Below, piece by piece: positions 26,068 to 34,044 of a stretch of 64,000 nt of DNA (positions within the stretch are counted from its first letter, which is position 1; every line of letters starts with the position of its first letter). A program made the position numbers and the translations under genes. Origin of the DNA: Candidatus Poribacteria bacterium. Its GTDB lineage: Bacteria; Poribacteria; WGA-4E; PCPOR2b. The stretch lies in NCBI GenBank assembly GCA_028819845.1, contig JAPPKS010000034.1:174217-238216 (forward strand). The letters are read 5' to 3'. Under the pieces are notes generated by a model. It was given only the letters and a program-made list of their open reading frames with translations. It ran no database searches and was not told the DNA's origin.

Positions 26068-26415
26068 GTGGACATGGCAAAGTCGGTCGCATTCTACGTT
26101 GATGGCCTCGGGTTCGAAATGCGGCACAAGTGGGTAAAGGACGGCGAGTTGCGGTGGTGCTGGCTGCAACGCGACGATAGCGCTTTGATGCTGGAAAAAT
26201 TTCAAGGCGAATCGCCCGCGAATCTCAGTGGTGGGTTTACGCTATACTTCATTTGTGATGATGCCAAGGCGGCTCACCGAGAATTCAAAGCGCGCGGTAT
26301 TCAAGTAGGCGAACCCTTCGTTGGAAATAACATGGACGTCTTTTATTTCAAAGATCCCGATGGTTACCGGTTGTCTTTTGAAAGCCCAATTGATAGACAA
26401 AATGACGACTTATGA
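26068..26415 (+). CDS. VOC/glyoxalase-fold protein (start uncertain)
   Basis: A small protein of the vicinal-oxygen-chelate superfamily (glyoxalase/bleomycin-resistance/dioxygenase fold). SVAFYVDGLGFEMRHKW and YFKDPDGYRLSFESP with the C-terminal Glu are typical; possible metal ligands are not certain. The GTG at 26068 begins VDMAKSV, but the frame before it (SISQTVPLFTVVDMAKS) also looks like this family, so translation may begin earlier. No ATG/GTG/TTG in that stretch fits, although an AGGAG lies 5 bases before an in-frame ATC at 26014. It overlaps the GNAT gene at its 3' end. Confidence 0.75.
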   Translation: MDMAKSVAFYVDGLGFEMRHKWVKDGELRWCWLQRDDSALMLEKFQGESPANLSGGFTLYFICDDAKAAHREFKARGIQVGEPFVGNNMDVFYFKDPDGYRLSFESPIDRQNDDL

Positions 26416-27190
26416 GATTGCCAAGCGACTCAAGGTTTTCAAACGGAAAGAAATCCAATGTTCAAGGCCGGGGAACCAGCGGCGGCATAATATTGGGAAC
26501 GCTATTGTTACGATTGATCCGTCTTCAGCGTCGTCGCCGTATCCTTCAGCCAACGGCAACGCCGTACAATTTTTCGGGTGCGGTGCCGAGGTTTCCCAGA
26601 CCGATTTCTTGAAGATCCTGAACACAATGGAAGAATCGCAGATTGAGCGATTCTTTTTCTGGGTTAGCCCGAATCCCCAGCGAGATGAAATTGTCACGTG
26701 GCTACTAGACAAAGGGTTTAAGCCATTTCAAGGTACGCAGTATCCCACGCTAATTCGTCCTGTCGAGGAGGTAGCGCCGCACGCCACCAATCTCAGAGTT
26801 GAGCGCGTCCCTAGGCTAGAGATTGAAAACCGTGCCGATGCAATCAGACAAATTTACAATCCTTGGAACTGTTCGTTCTTCTTTGATAGCGTTAATCTGT
26901 CTGAGTTTGAACACTTTCTAGCTTATGAAAACCACGCTCCCGTAAGCGCTGCGATACTAGGGATACATGGTAATACCGCTTACCTAGGCTGGGCAGCCAC
27001 GTCTGAAGAGCACCGAGGAAAGGGCGGGCAAAATGCGCTCATAAAGGCGCGCCTTAATCGAGCCGCTGAACTCGGATGCCAAATCGCCTGCAGTGAAACC
27101 CTCACCATGCTTAAAACATCGCTGAGGAATCTGGAGCGCAACGGGTTTGAAATTATCTACGAGAAACAAGTTTTTGTCTGGGAATCATAA
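26402..27190 (+). CDS. GNAT-family N-acetyltransferase-like protein (262 residues)
   Basis: The C-terminal half has the GNAT acetyl-CoA motif, AATSEEHRGKGGQNALIKARL (about residues 199-219), preceded by AAILGIHGNTAYLGWAAT. The N-terminal half (residues 1-120) looks like a second, degenerate GNAT-like domain. The start ATG 26402 overlaps the end of the VOC gene by 14 bases; the longer frame from 26321 only shadows that gene. The acceptor substrate is unknown. Confidence 0.8.
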   Translation: MTTYEIAKRLKVFKRKEIQCSRPGNQRRHNIGNAIVTIDPSSASSPYPSANGNAVQFFGCGAEVSQTDFLKILNTMEESQIERFFFWVSPNPQRDEIVTWLLDKGFKPFQGTQYPTLIRPVEEVAPHATNLRVERVPRLEIENRADAIRQIYNPWNCSFFFDSVNLSEFEHFLAYENHAPVSAAILGIHGNTAYLGWAATSEEHRGKGGQNALIKARLNRAAELGCQIACSETLTMLKTSLRNLERNGFEIIYEKQVFVWES

Positions 27191-27254
27191 GCCAAAAGAT
27201 TTTCGTATACCGAAACCGGCACGGCTAAACGATACACACCCCAATTAACAAAAA

Positions 27255-27360
27255 GCGTTGGGTTACGCTGCGGGTAATAAAATTTTCATCGCCATCAAAC
27301 CACCAATCCTTCCAGACATACCGACACTGTTTAGTCAAGCCCGTTTAACCCAACCTACAA
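27255..27360. repeat. Inverted pair of GTTGGGTT/AACCCAAC motifs
   Basis: GCGTTGGGTTACGC (27255-27268) and AACCCAACCTACAA (27347-27360) face each other across about 80 bases between convergent genes. The same AACCCAACCTACAA word recurs at 15165 and, inverted, at 63422/63580, so this is a dispersed small repeat. Confidence 0.55.
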
Positions 27361-27431
27361 TGATTTCGAAAGACTATCCTCCTCGTTTTTTCACTCGGTT
27401 GATCGCTCTACCCACCCCACAAAATCTATAT

Positions 27432-28145
27432 TTAACCTTCGGTCCGCCAGCTATATTGCTGCCAATAGTCGGGATTGTCAAGTTCTTGAAGGTGCCGTTC
27501 TATCTCTGTTATTACATCTGTGTCCATAGTGAGTTTTAGAATGATCTGAAAATCTGATTTCGCTTCCTGCATGCGTCCTAAAAAGCCTTGTGTTTCGCCC
27601 CGGATCTTGAGGGTTCTGATGTCATCAGGATTCTGCTTAATCCTTCCATCCATACGAGCAATCCCACCCTCATAGAAATTTAGCGTGCCTTCCGCGTCCT
27701 TGCGTCCGTCGATACTTTCGGAATCGCTTGGGTCAAGACTGAGAGCTGCATCAAAATCGAGAATGGCGGCTTCATATTGGTCCAAGTTGTAATTCGCTAG
27801 ACCTCGTCTGTAATAGGCGTGAGAGAGTAGGGAGAGTTCAAGGCCTAGTCGTATGGCTTCGTCAAAATCTGCAATCGCGCAACGGAATGACGCACGGCTA
27901 ACCGCGAGAATAGACTCGCGTGGTGCTAGGAAGTCTTTCAGACAACCCCGATGGAAATAGGCTTCGGCGAAATTCGGGTTGAGACGGAGTGCCTCATCAT
28001 AATCCAAAATTGCGGACGGATCTTGATCTTGGGTAGCCCTCGCTTTTCCCCTGTTAAAATAGGCTTCGGCAGAGTTTGGATTAAGACGGACAGCCTCGTC
28101 GTATTCGGCGGGTTCGGATGTGTCGGATCGTGTTCCAGTTTGCAT
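27432..28145 (-). CDS. Tetratricopeptide-repeat protein (237 residues)
   Basis: Consecutive TPR units are clear: YDEAVRLNPNSAEAYFNRGKA, YDEALRLNPNFAEAYFHRG, FDEAIRLGLELSLLSHAYYRRG and FDAALSLDPSDSES. There is no signal peptide. The N-terminus enters almost directly into a repeat, so it may be truncated, although ATG 28145 is acceptable. TPR domains mediate protein-protein contact; no partner is indicated. It follows the metallophosphoesterase gene by 24 bases. Confidence 0.85.
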   Translation of the reverse strand: MQTGTRSDTSEPAEYDEAVRLNPNSAEAYFNRGKARATQDQDPSAILDYDEALRLNPNFAEAYFHRGCLKDFLAPRESILAVSRASFRCAIADFDEAIRLGLELSLLSHAYYRRGLANYNLDQYEAAILDFDAALSLDPSDSESIDGRKDAEGTLNFYEGGIARMDGRIKQNPDDIRTLKIRGETQGFLGRMQEAKSDFQIILKLTMDTDVITEIERHLQELDNPDYWQQYSWRTEG

Positions 28146-28169
28146 AATTACTCGCCGTGCTCGATTTCG

Positions 28170-29153
28170 TTAGCACGGTTGGTTTTCGACGAGGAAGACG
28201 GGCGTCGGCGGGAGGCCTTTCCATTCTCGTGATCCGTCGGGAAACTTTTGTATGGTGAATCGATCGAACACCTCCCCGGCAAGATTCTTCGCTTCGGCAT
28301 CCAGTCTGTCTCCAGTCAACTGAATCGTGAGGTAGTGCATCTGGTGAACGCTGATTACTGCGTCGAACCATTTGGGGACGGCGTCCGCAGGGTCTATCGG
28401 ACGGTAATTGATGTTGCCGCCGCCGACGGTAATTAGGACAACACCGCGGCGGTCGTCGCGCACTTTTTCGATTGGATTGACGGGGTATGTTCGCTCGTAG
28501 AGGTGTTGATGGCCTCGAAAGATGAGATCCACGCCTTCGCGGAATGCGAGTGGTTCGACCGATTCGGACACCTCCGCGAGTCCTAAGCCGTCATTGGGGG
28601 TACTGAGTCGGCAAAACGCTGCGCCCGGCTCGTGGTGGAAGATGAAGCGCCAGCGCGCATGGCGCGAGGATTCTAAATCGCCCTCGAACCATTTGCGTTG
28701 CGATATACGCCCTTCGGACAGGTCGAATTCATGGATGAACATCCCTTTCGTGACGCACAACCCCGTGAAGTGAGCGCGGCCGGAATCGAAGGAATAGAAG
28801 AACTTATTGTCCGGAAGGTCGAACCTTTCGATCCACTCGTGTTGAGCGGCGGCGATGTCTCCATCGAAATCGTGATTGCCGGGTACAGGATAATACGTGA
28901 TACCGGCTTCAATCAAGGGACGTATGCCTGCAAAGAAGTGTTCCCAAGGGGCAGGATCTCCGCCTTTCGCATTAACTAGATCGCCGGGAACTAGGACAAA
29001 TTCAGGCCGTTCTTCAATGAGACGATGCGCTAACTCGCCGAACGGTTCATGCGCACCGTGCCAATCGGCGACGACACAGAACCGGAGTTTTTCTGCATTC
29101 TTGCCGTTTGCACGCTCCGGCGAGGTGTCCGTTATTGATTGAGTTTTCCTCAT
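28170..29153 (-). CDS. Calcineurin-like metallophosphoesterase (327 residues)
   Basis: Metal-binding motifs occur in order: VVADWHG, VPGDLVNAKG, PVPGNHDFDGD, FIFHHEPG and FRGHQHLYER. This is the pattern of purple-acid-phosphatase/calcineurin-like enzymes, with a dimetal centre. It has no signal peptide, so the site is probably the cytoplasm. The substrate cannot be read from sequence. The first 20 residues are polar and may be unnecessary; ATG 29153 is used. Confidence 0.9.
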   Translation of the reverse strand: MRKTQSITDTSPERANGKNAEKLRFCVVADWHGAHEPFGELAHRLIEERPEFVLVPGDLVNAKGGDPAPWEHFFAGIRPLIEAGITYYPVPGNHDFDGDIAAAQHEWIERFDLPDNKFFYSFDSGRAHFTGLCVTKGMFIHEFDLSEGRISQRKWFEGDLESSRHARWRFIFHHEPGAAFCRLSTPNDGLGLAEVSESVEPLAFREGVDLIFRGHQHLYERTYPVNPIEKVRDDRRGVVLITVGGGNINYRPIDPADAVPKWFDAVISVHQMHYLTIQLTGDRLDAEAKNLAGEVFDRFTIQKFPDGSREWKGLPPTPVFLVENQPC

Positions 29154-29477
29154 AGGCCTTGCACAGCTGTAGAAATCAGAATTTTCACAAATTAACCCGA
29201 AAAAAACGTTTCGGCTCCAAAACTAGTGAAGACTGTAGGAGAACATTGGGTAATCGTAAGCCATGCCATGGAGGAAAGTAAATCTCAACTTACGACCTCC
29301 CCTAACCCCTCCTTGGCAAGGAGGGGAATTGATGCGACCTCCCAGCCGTGGGGAAGAATAACAATAATCAAAAGTCAATGCGTGACACGCCCGTTCCGAA
29401 GGCAATTTCTATGAGGGTTCCTAAATGACTAACGCTAAAGGTGGTAAAATCTAGGATGGCACCGTTGTTTTAGAGAT
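29154..29477. other. Intergenic region with a palindromic repeat
   Basis: A 324-base gap between the phosphoesterase start and the end of rplS. The only structure recognised is the palindrome at 29306-29326 (see the next entry). No promoter is convincing. Confidence 0.5.
29306..29326. repeat. Dispersed palindrome, copy 1
   Basis: CCCCTCCTT, then GGC, then AAGGAGGGG: nearly perfect 9-bp arms. Together with the preceding CTCCCCTAAC it belongs to the same family as 58950-58970 and 61590-61607. Confidence 0.75.
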
Positions 29478-29834
29478 TTATGCGTCACTCGACTGCTTCT
29501 TCTCACGGATGCGCACTGATTTACCGGTCCGATTACGTAAGTAGTATAGCTTGGCTCGACGCACGGCGCCGAATCGAACGACCTCAATACTCTCAATGTT
29601 TGGCGAGTGCAGCGGAAACGTTCGTTCGGTTCCCTCGCCATACGCAACCCGGCGTACGGTAAAAGTTGAACTCAATCCACCTTTAGTACGCCGAATCACG
29701 GTCCCTTCATACGCTTGGGTGCGTTCCTTTTTCCCCTCACGAATTCGGGTGTTCACTCTCACTGTATCTCCTGGACCAAAATTAGGAATATCATCCTTAA
29801 TATACTTACTTTCAACAGATTGTATCAGATTCAT
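29478..29834 (-). CDS. rplS: 50S ribosomal protein bL19
   Basis: A 118-residue ribosomal protein at the 30S-50S interface. Family blocks are [45 protein letters not shown] and [20 protein letters not shown]. It comes after trmD in the conserved ffh-rpsP-...-trmD-rplS order. ATG 29834. Confidence 0.97.
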   Translation of the reverse strand: MNLIQSVESKYIKDDIPNFGPGDTVRVNTRIREGKKERTQAYEGTVIRRTKGGLSSTFTVRRVAYGEGTERTFPLHSPNIESIEVVRFGAVRRAKLYYLRNRTGKSVRIREKKQSSDA

Positions 29835-29870
29835 GGTTATTTCACTTCCTTAATATTTTTTTTAGTAGCA

Positions 29871-29938
29871 GGGCAACCACAAGGGTTGCCCCTGAAGAGA
29901 ATGAATCCGTTGTTGGGACAGGACTTGTGCCTGCCAAA
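29871..29938 (-). repeat. Stand-alone copy of the MITE core (two hairpins)
   Basis: Read on the minus strand this has GGCAGGCACAAGTCCTG, a short spacer with AATCC-like bases, then AGGGGCAAC and TGTGGTTGCCC. It matches the inside of the two 207-bp MITEs hairpin for hairpin, but without their GTTGACA ends. It lies in the 122-base gap between trmD and rplS. Confidence 0.65.
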
Positions 29939-29956
29939 CTTCCTCACGCTCTTGGT

Positions 29957-30685
29957 TTATCGTTCAGGTTTTTGGCTATCCAAATACGCGATATCCTCTT
30001 CAGTGAGCTGATATTTCTCAAGCAGTTCTGGACGTTGTTCAGCCGTCCGTTTGAGCGATTGTTCATGCCGCCATTCTGTAATCTTTTCGTGATTCCCACT
30101 CAAGAGTGCTTCAGGAACTGTCATACCCTCAAACTCGGCCGGCCTGGTGTAGTGCGGGTGATCAAGCAACTCTTGGCTAAAAGAATCTCCCTGCGCGGAC
30201 TCATAATCTCCCAAGGCGCGCGGCAGAACTCGCCCGACTGCATCAATTAGAACTAGCGCCGGAATCTCGCCCCCGCTCAGCACGTAATCCCCAATGGATA
30301 TCTCGTTTGTGACCAATTTCATTCGAACGCGTTCATCAATTCCTTTGTAACGCCCACATATCAGCAGAAGATGCGATTCAAGCGAAAGGGCTTCGGCAAG
30401 CGACTGCGTAAAAGGCGTGCCTTGCGGCGTCAAATAGATAACTCGCGCTGTCGAATCGCGGCTCAACGTTCTGACGGCAGTAAAGAGGGGTTCGGGCTTC
30501 ATAATCATCCCCGCGCCGCCGCCGTACGGATAATCATCGACGGTTTGATGCCGATCCGCGGTAAAATCGCGGAGATTGTGAACATTGATTGTCAAGTTCC
30601 CGGCATCTTGCGTTCGTTTTAAGATACCGACTTGCAGCGCAGGAAGTATGATTTCTGGGAATAGCGCGATGACATCAATTCTCAT
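29957..30685 (-). CDS. trmD: tRNA (guanine-37-N1)-methyltransferase TrmD
   Basis: The SPOUT methyltransferase that makes m1G37 in tRNA and prevents frameshifting. The 242-residue product has MRIDVIALFPEI, PYGGGAGMIMKPEP, LLICGRYKGIDERV and the knot loop SIGDYVLSGGEIPALVLIDA. It ends with a basic tail plus PER. The ATG abuts the stop of ylqD, so the two are coupled. rimM, usually just upstream, is not present here. Confidence 0.97.
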   Translation of the reverse strand: MRIDVIALFPEIILPALQVGILKRTQDAGNLTINVHNLRDFTADRHQTVDDYPYGGGAGMIMKPEPLFTAVRTLSRDSTARVIYLTPQGTPFTQSLAEALSLESHLLLICGRYKGIDERVRMKLVTNEISIGDYVLSGGEIPALVLIDAVGRVLPRALGDYESAQGDSFSQELLDHPHYTRPAEFEGMTVPEALLSGNHEKITEWRHEQSLKRTAEQRPELLEKYQLTEEDIAYLDSQKPER

Positions 30686-31093
30686 TCATTCAGTAATCCG
30701 AACAACGATTCCGTCTTTAACAACTATATCCGCCTGCGACAGTTTGGTGCGAATGTCATCGCCAACTTCGATTTTGACAGGCGCATCATACGTCCCGCTG
30801 ACGAAAAGGCTGTCAATTTCAAGTTGCTGGACTTGTTCTAATTTCTGCTTGAGATTGTTCCTGACCTGTTCCTGTTTTTCCCGTTCCTGTCTTGCTTGCT
30901 CACGCAACTGACTGACGCGGCGCGCATCGTGTTTTTGCGCTTCTGAAATCATGCGGCGACTCTTGAATTCTTCCTGTTCGAGCCACTCCTCAATCTGTTG
31001 AATTGCTTGCGTTAGCTCCGCGGTGAGTTGTTCTTTAAAAGCCTGCGTGACAATATTCTTCACAATAACAGGTCGTTTTACAATAACAGCCAT
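30686..31093 (-). CDS. ylqD: YlqD-family protein, unknown function
   Basis: A 135-residue protein. It begins KRPVIVKNIVTQAFKEQLTAEL, has a central coiled coil (about residues 20-95, rich in Glu, Gln, Arg and Lys), and ends with a small beta part SLFVSGTYDAPVKIEVGDDI. The arrangement and place between khpA and trmD match YlqD of Bacillus, which is encoded between khpA (ylqC) and rimM. Function is not known. The match is by architecture and context, so the name is tentative. Confidence 0.7.
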   Translation of the reverse strand: MAVIVKRPVIVKNIVTQAFKEQLTAELTQAIQQIEEWLEQEEFKSRRMISEAQKHDARRVSQLREQARQEREKQEQVRNNLKQKLEQVQQLEIDSLFVSGTYDAPVKIEVGDDIRTKLSQADIVVKDGIVVRITE

Positions 31094-31149
31094 TGTCTAT
31101 TCTCACGTAGTTTTTTGGCACGGGGATAGCGCTTTTGCGGATTAAGAAA

Positions 31150-31389
31150 CTAATGCGATTCGATGATTTCCAGCACTGTTTTTTTGTTGGCTTTAACTCC
31201 AGCCGTAAGCAATACAGCTCTCATGGCTTTCGCGGTACGTCCGCCCTTTCCAATTACCTTTCCCAAATCTTCGCCTGCGACGCTCAACTCTACTACCGTT
31301 ACCTTTTCCTCCTCAATCTCACGTACCTTAACTTGCTCCGGATGGTCTACTAGAGATTGCGCAATGAATTCAATCAAATCCTTCAACAT
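31150..31389 (-). CDS. khpA: RNA-binding protein KhpA (KH domain)
   Basis: A 79-residue single KH-domain protein. The fold begins MLKDLIEFIAQSLVDHPEQV and the RNA-binding loop is GEDLGKVIGKGGRTAKAMR, with the GxxG as GKGG. KhpA forms a complex with KhpB/Jag (3293-3925) that binds RNA. It lies between rpsP and ylqD, as in Bacillus. Confidence 0.95.
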   Translation of the reverse strand: MLKDLIEFIAQSLVDHPEQVKVREIEEEKVTVVELSVAGEDLGKVIGKGGRTAKAMRAVLLTAGVKANKKTVLEIIESH

Positions 31390-31621
31390 GAAACATCCTT
31401 ATGACGTACGGTTTTTCAGCTTCTCGGAATGACCGCCAGCCAATAAAATCCAAATCGATCAACCGAGTGAACAACGAGGGCGAAAACTTTTGCTGTCGGT
31501 TGATTCGTCGTTATTCACTCGTTCGTTTCTTCTCAGCAATCGGCGAATTTTGGATATTAAGCAATAGCACAGCGCATGGAATCGAGTTTAGAACCACATC
31601 TTCGTCTGATTCCTCCGGTGC

Positions 31622-32044
31622 TTACGAAGTTGTCTCCGAGGATGTGTTTTCCTCTACCTCTTCATCGGAAGTTGAATTCGGCTCATCGGCCGACGACGAT
31701 GGTTGGTCATCGGGAGCGGGTTCTGTTTCCGGGTTATGCCGGTCAGAACTATCCCCATCGCTATTCGTCTGGACGATCCCTAATTTTTCGTTGATGTACT
31801 TCTCCCAGATTCCGGCTTTTGACAAAAGACTCTTGGCTGTATCCGATGGGCGTGCGCCTTGATTCAGCCATTTCAAAGCCTTTTCTTCATTGACAACAAT
31901 TTCCGCTGGATTGGTCAACGGATTATAGTAACCAAGCCTTTCAAGAAAGCGTCCATCCCTTTGGCTGCGCGAATCGGCAGCCACGAGCCGATAAAAAGGG
32001 CGTTTTTTTCTTCCATGGCGTTGCAATCTAAGTCTAACTGGCAA
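31622..32044 (-). CDS. rpsP: 30S ribosomal protein bS16 with acidic C-terminal extension
   Basis: The first 80 residues are a standard bS16 ([37 protein letters not shown]). A TTG at 32044 with GAGGAGG 6 bases upstream is the start, because no ATG or GTG fits the family N-terminus. After about residue 85 there is a long tail, roughly 50 residues, very rich in Ser, Asp and Glu ([20 protein letters not shown]), and likely disordered. Such tails occur in bS16 of some lineages; its role is unknown. Confidence 0.95.
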   Translation of the reverse strand: MPVRLRLQRHGRKKRPFYRLVAADSRSQRDGRFLERLGYYNPLTNPAEIVVNEEKALKWLNQGARPSDTAKSLLSKAGIWEKYINEKLGIVQTNSDGDSSDRHNPETEPAPDDQPSSSADEPNSTSDEEVEENTSSETTS

Positions 32045-32088
32045 ATATTACCTCCTCATTCGTAAAGATTAACGATTTACTGATTCAC

Positions 32089-33468
32089 TCAGCGCCTCTT
32101 GCGCTTTTTGCGCTTCTGCATACCCTTGGGTCTTTTCCCGATTTGCCTCGCCGCGAGTTGAGGCATTTCAAGTCCGGTGTGTTGTTTAACCATGCGGTTC
32201 ATGAGTTTCAGTTGCTCTACCAATTGGTTCACTTGGCGAACTGAAGTACCGCTTCCGTTGGCAATCCGAAGGCGTCGGCTATGATTGAGAATGCGAGCAT
32301 TTCTACGCTCCTGGGGTGTCATGGATTGTACGATTGCTTTGGCGTATTTCAATTGCGACTCGTCAGCTTGGATACCTTTCATCGGCAAATTATTTGCTCC
32401 GGGAATCATCTCAATCAGCTGATCCAATGGCCCCATCTTTTTAATCTGCTCTATTTGGATTAAGAGATCTTCGAAATCCAAACCCTGTTTATCAGTCAGT
32501 TTACGTTCCAGTTCTTTCGCTTGATCTTCACTAAAAACGGATTCGGCTCTTTCGAGTAACGTACTGAAATCACCTTGCCCCAAAATGCGCGAAGCCATTC
32601 GGTCAGGATGGAACTCTTCGAGCGTCGTTAGGCTAACCTTTTCGCCAACGCCGACGAACTTGATGGGTTTTTGGATAACGGCACGTATCGAGAGGGCAGC
32701 GCCGCCGCGGGCATCCCCATCGAGCTTGGACAGAATTACGCCGTCAATGTCCAAATCGGTGTTAAAATTCTCGGCGATATTGACCGCGTCTTGGCCTGTC
32801 ATCGCATCGACAACAAGTAGGATTTCGGTGGGACTAACAGCCGACTTAATCGACCGCAGTTCTTCCATTAACTCTTCATCTACATGCAGTCGTCCAGCAG
32901 TGTCGACGATGACAAAATTCTGGGCAAGACTTACAGCGCTCTTGACGGCGGCTTGAACAATATTGACCGGCGAAACCTCCGTCCCCATGGAAAAAACAGG
33001 CACGTCAATTTCCTCGCCGAGCATTTGAAGTTGCTTAATGGCTGCCGGCCGATAAATGTCTGCGGCAACCAAGAGCGGTTGGCGCCCATCTGCGCGGTAT
33101 TGGAGAGCGATTTTAGCAGCCGCGGTTGTTTTACCGGAACCTTGCAGCCCCACCATCATAATAATTGTCGGCCCGCTTGAAGCAATCTTGACTTTCTCAA
33201 CTTCGGTTCCCATTAGCTTCGTGAGTTCATCCCCAAAAATCTTGGCGATTTGAAGCTCGGGTGTTAGGCTGCCGAGCACTTCTTGGCCTAGCGCCTTGAC
33301 CTTTACGTCATTGATAAAATCTCGGACGATTTTGTAATTTACATCCGCTTCCAATAACGCAAACCGGACCTCTCTGAGGGCGTCGGAAACATTTTTTTCG
33401 GTCAATTTTCCGCGCCCGCTAAGCTTCTTGAAGGTGCCCTGTAATTTTTCAGTCAAACTCTCAAACAT
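32089..33468 (-). CDS. ffh: Signal recognition particle protein Ffh
   Basis: The GTPase that, with 4.5S RNA, targets nascent membrane proteins to FtsY and SecY/YidC. The 459-residue product has an N domain (FESLTEKLQGTFKKLSG), G1 GLQGSGKTTAAAKIA, G3 VDTAGR, SKLDGDARGGAALS, and the M domain (IEQIKKMGPLDQLIEMIPG), ending in a basic lysine/arginine tail. ylxM is directly upstream and rpsP downstream. Confidence 0.97.
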   Translation of the reverse strand: MFESLTEKLQGTFKKLSGRGKLTEKNVSDALREVRFALLEADVNYKIVRDFINDVKVKALGQEVLGSLTPELQIAKIFGDELTKLMGTEVEKVKIASSGPTIIMMVGLQGSGKTTAAAKIALQYRADGRQPLLVAADIYRPAAIKQLQMLGEEIDVPVFSMGTEVSPVNIVQAAVKSAVSLAQNFVIVDTAGRLHVDEELMEELRSIKSAVSPTEILLVVDAMTGQDAVNIAENFNTDLDIDGVILSKLDGDARGGAALSIRAVIQKPIKFVGVGEKVSLTTLEEFHPDRMASRILGQGDFSTLLERAESVFSEDQAKELERKLTDKQGLDFEDLLIQIEQIKKMGPLDQLIEMIPGANNLPMKGIQADESQLKYAKAIVQSMTPQERRNARILNHSRRLRIANGSGTSVRQVNQLVEQLKLMNRMVKQHTGLEMPQLAARQIGKRPKGMQKRKKRKRR

Positions 33469-33486
33469 GCGAAGCCTTTATGTTCT

Positions 33487-33852
33487 CTAGGATTCTGAAG
33501 AATCCATCAATGCGAAGACGCATTTTCTAATGTATTGAATTGCACAAATCTTTTCTCTATTATCAAGTCCGTATTCTAAACCCTCAAGACGCGTCAATAT
33601 ATCCGTAAACACTTCTCTCTGACGGTGAAAATCGGAAAGCAGACCTAGCGCGTGCTCATAGCGTTCGAGGGCAGTTTCGGCTGACTTAATTGAATCACAG
33701 ACGGCTTGACGTGTGACATCAAAGCGCGCGGCAATCTCTCCGAACGACAAATCTTGTTCATAATGCAGTTTGAGGAATCCACGCTGTTTTTCAGTTAGGA
33801 GATTTCCATAGAAATCGCACAAGTGGACAAACTTTAGTTTTTCAATTGCCAA
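33487..33852 (-). CDS. ylxM: YlxM/p13 family helix-turn-helix protein
   Basis: A 121-residue protein with a sigma-like HTH: LLTEKQRGFLKLHYEQDLSF followed by GEIAARFDVTRQAVCDSIKSAE. YlxM genes typically lie just before ffh and are thought to act with the SRP pathway, perhaps as regulators. The spacing to ffh is 18 bases. Context and motif agree; the exact role is unproven. Confidence 0.9.
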   Translation of the reverse strand: MAIEKLKFVHLCDFYGNLLTEKQRGFLKLHYEQDLSFGEIAARFDVTRQAVCDSIKSAETALERYEHALGLLSDFHRQREVFTDILTRLEGLEYGLDNREKICAIQYIRKCVFALMDSSES

Positions 33853-34044
33853 AATGGAATGCCCCAGCCACTGACTTCGTTTAGAGGTGTCAAGATATTT
33901 GGCTTGACAGCCCTAAAAGATACCCGATTTAAACCGTGGTTGTCAATGGAAAAAACCTTCCCTACGCAATGGACATTCCTTTTGGTTTACCTTTTTTGAA
34001 CTTCATTTGCAACTCACCGACTTTGCCGGTCGACGCATCTCGAA

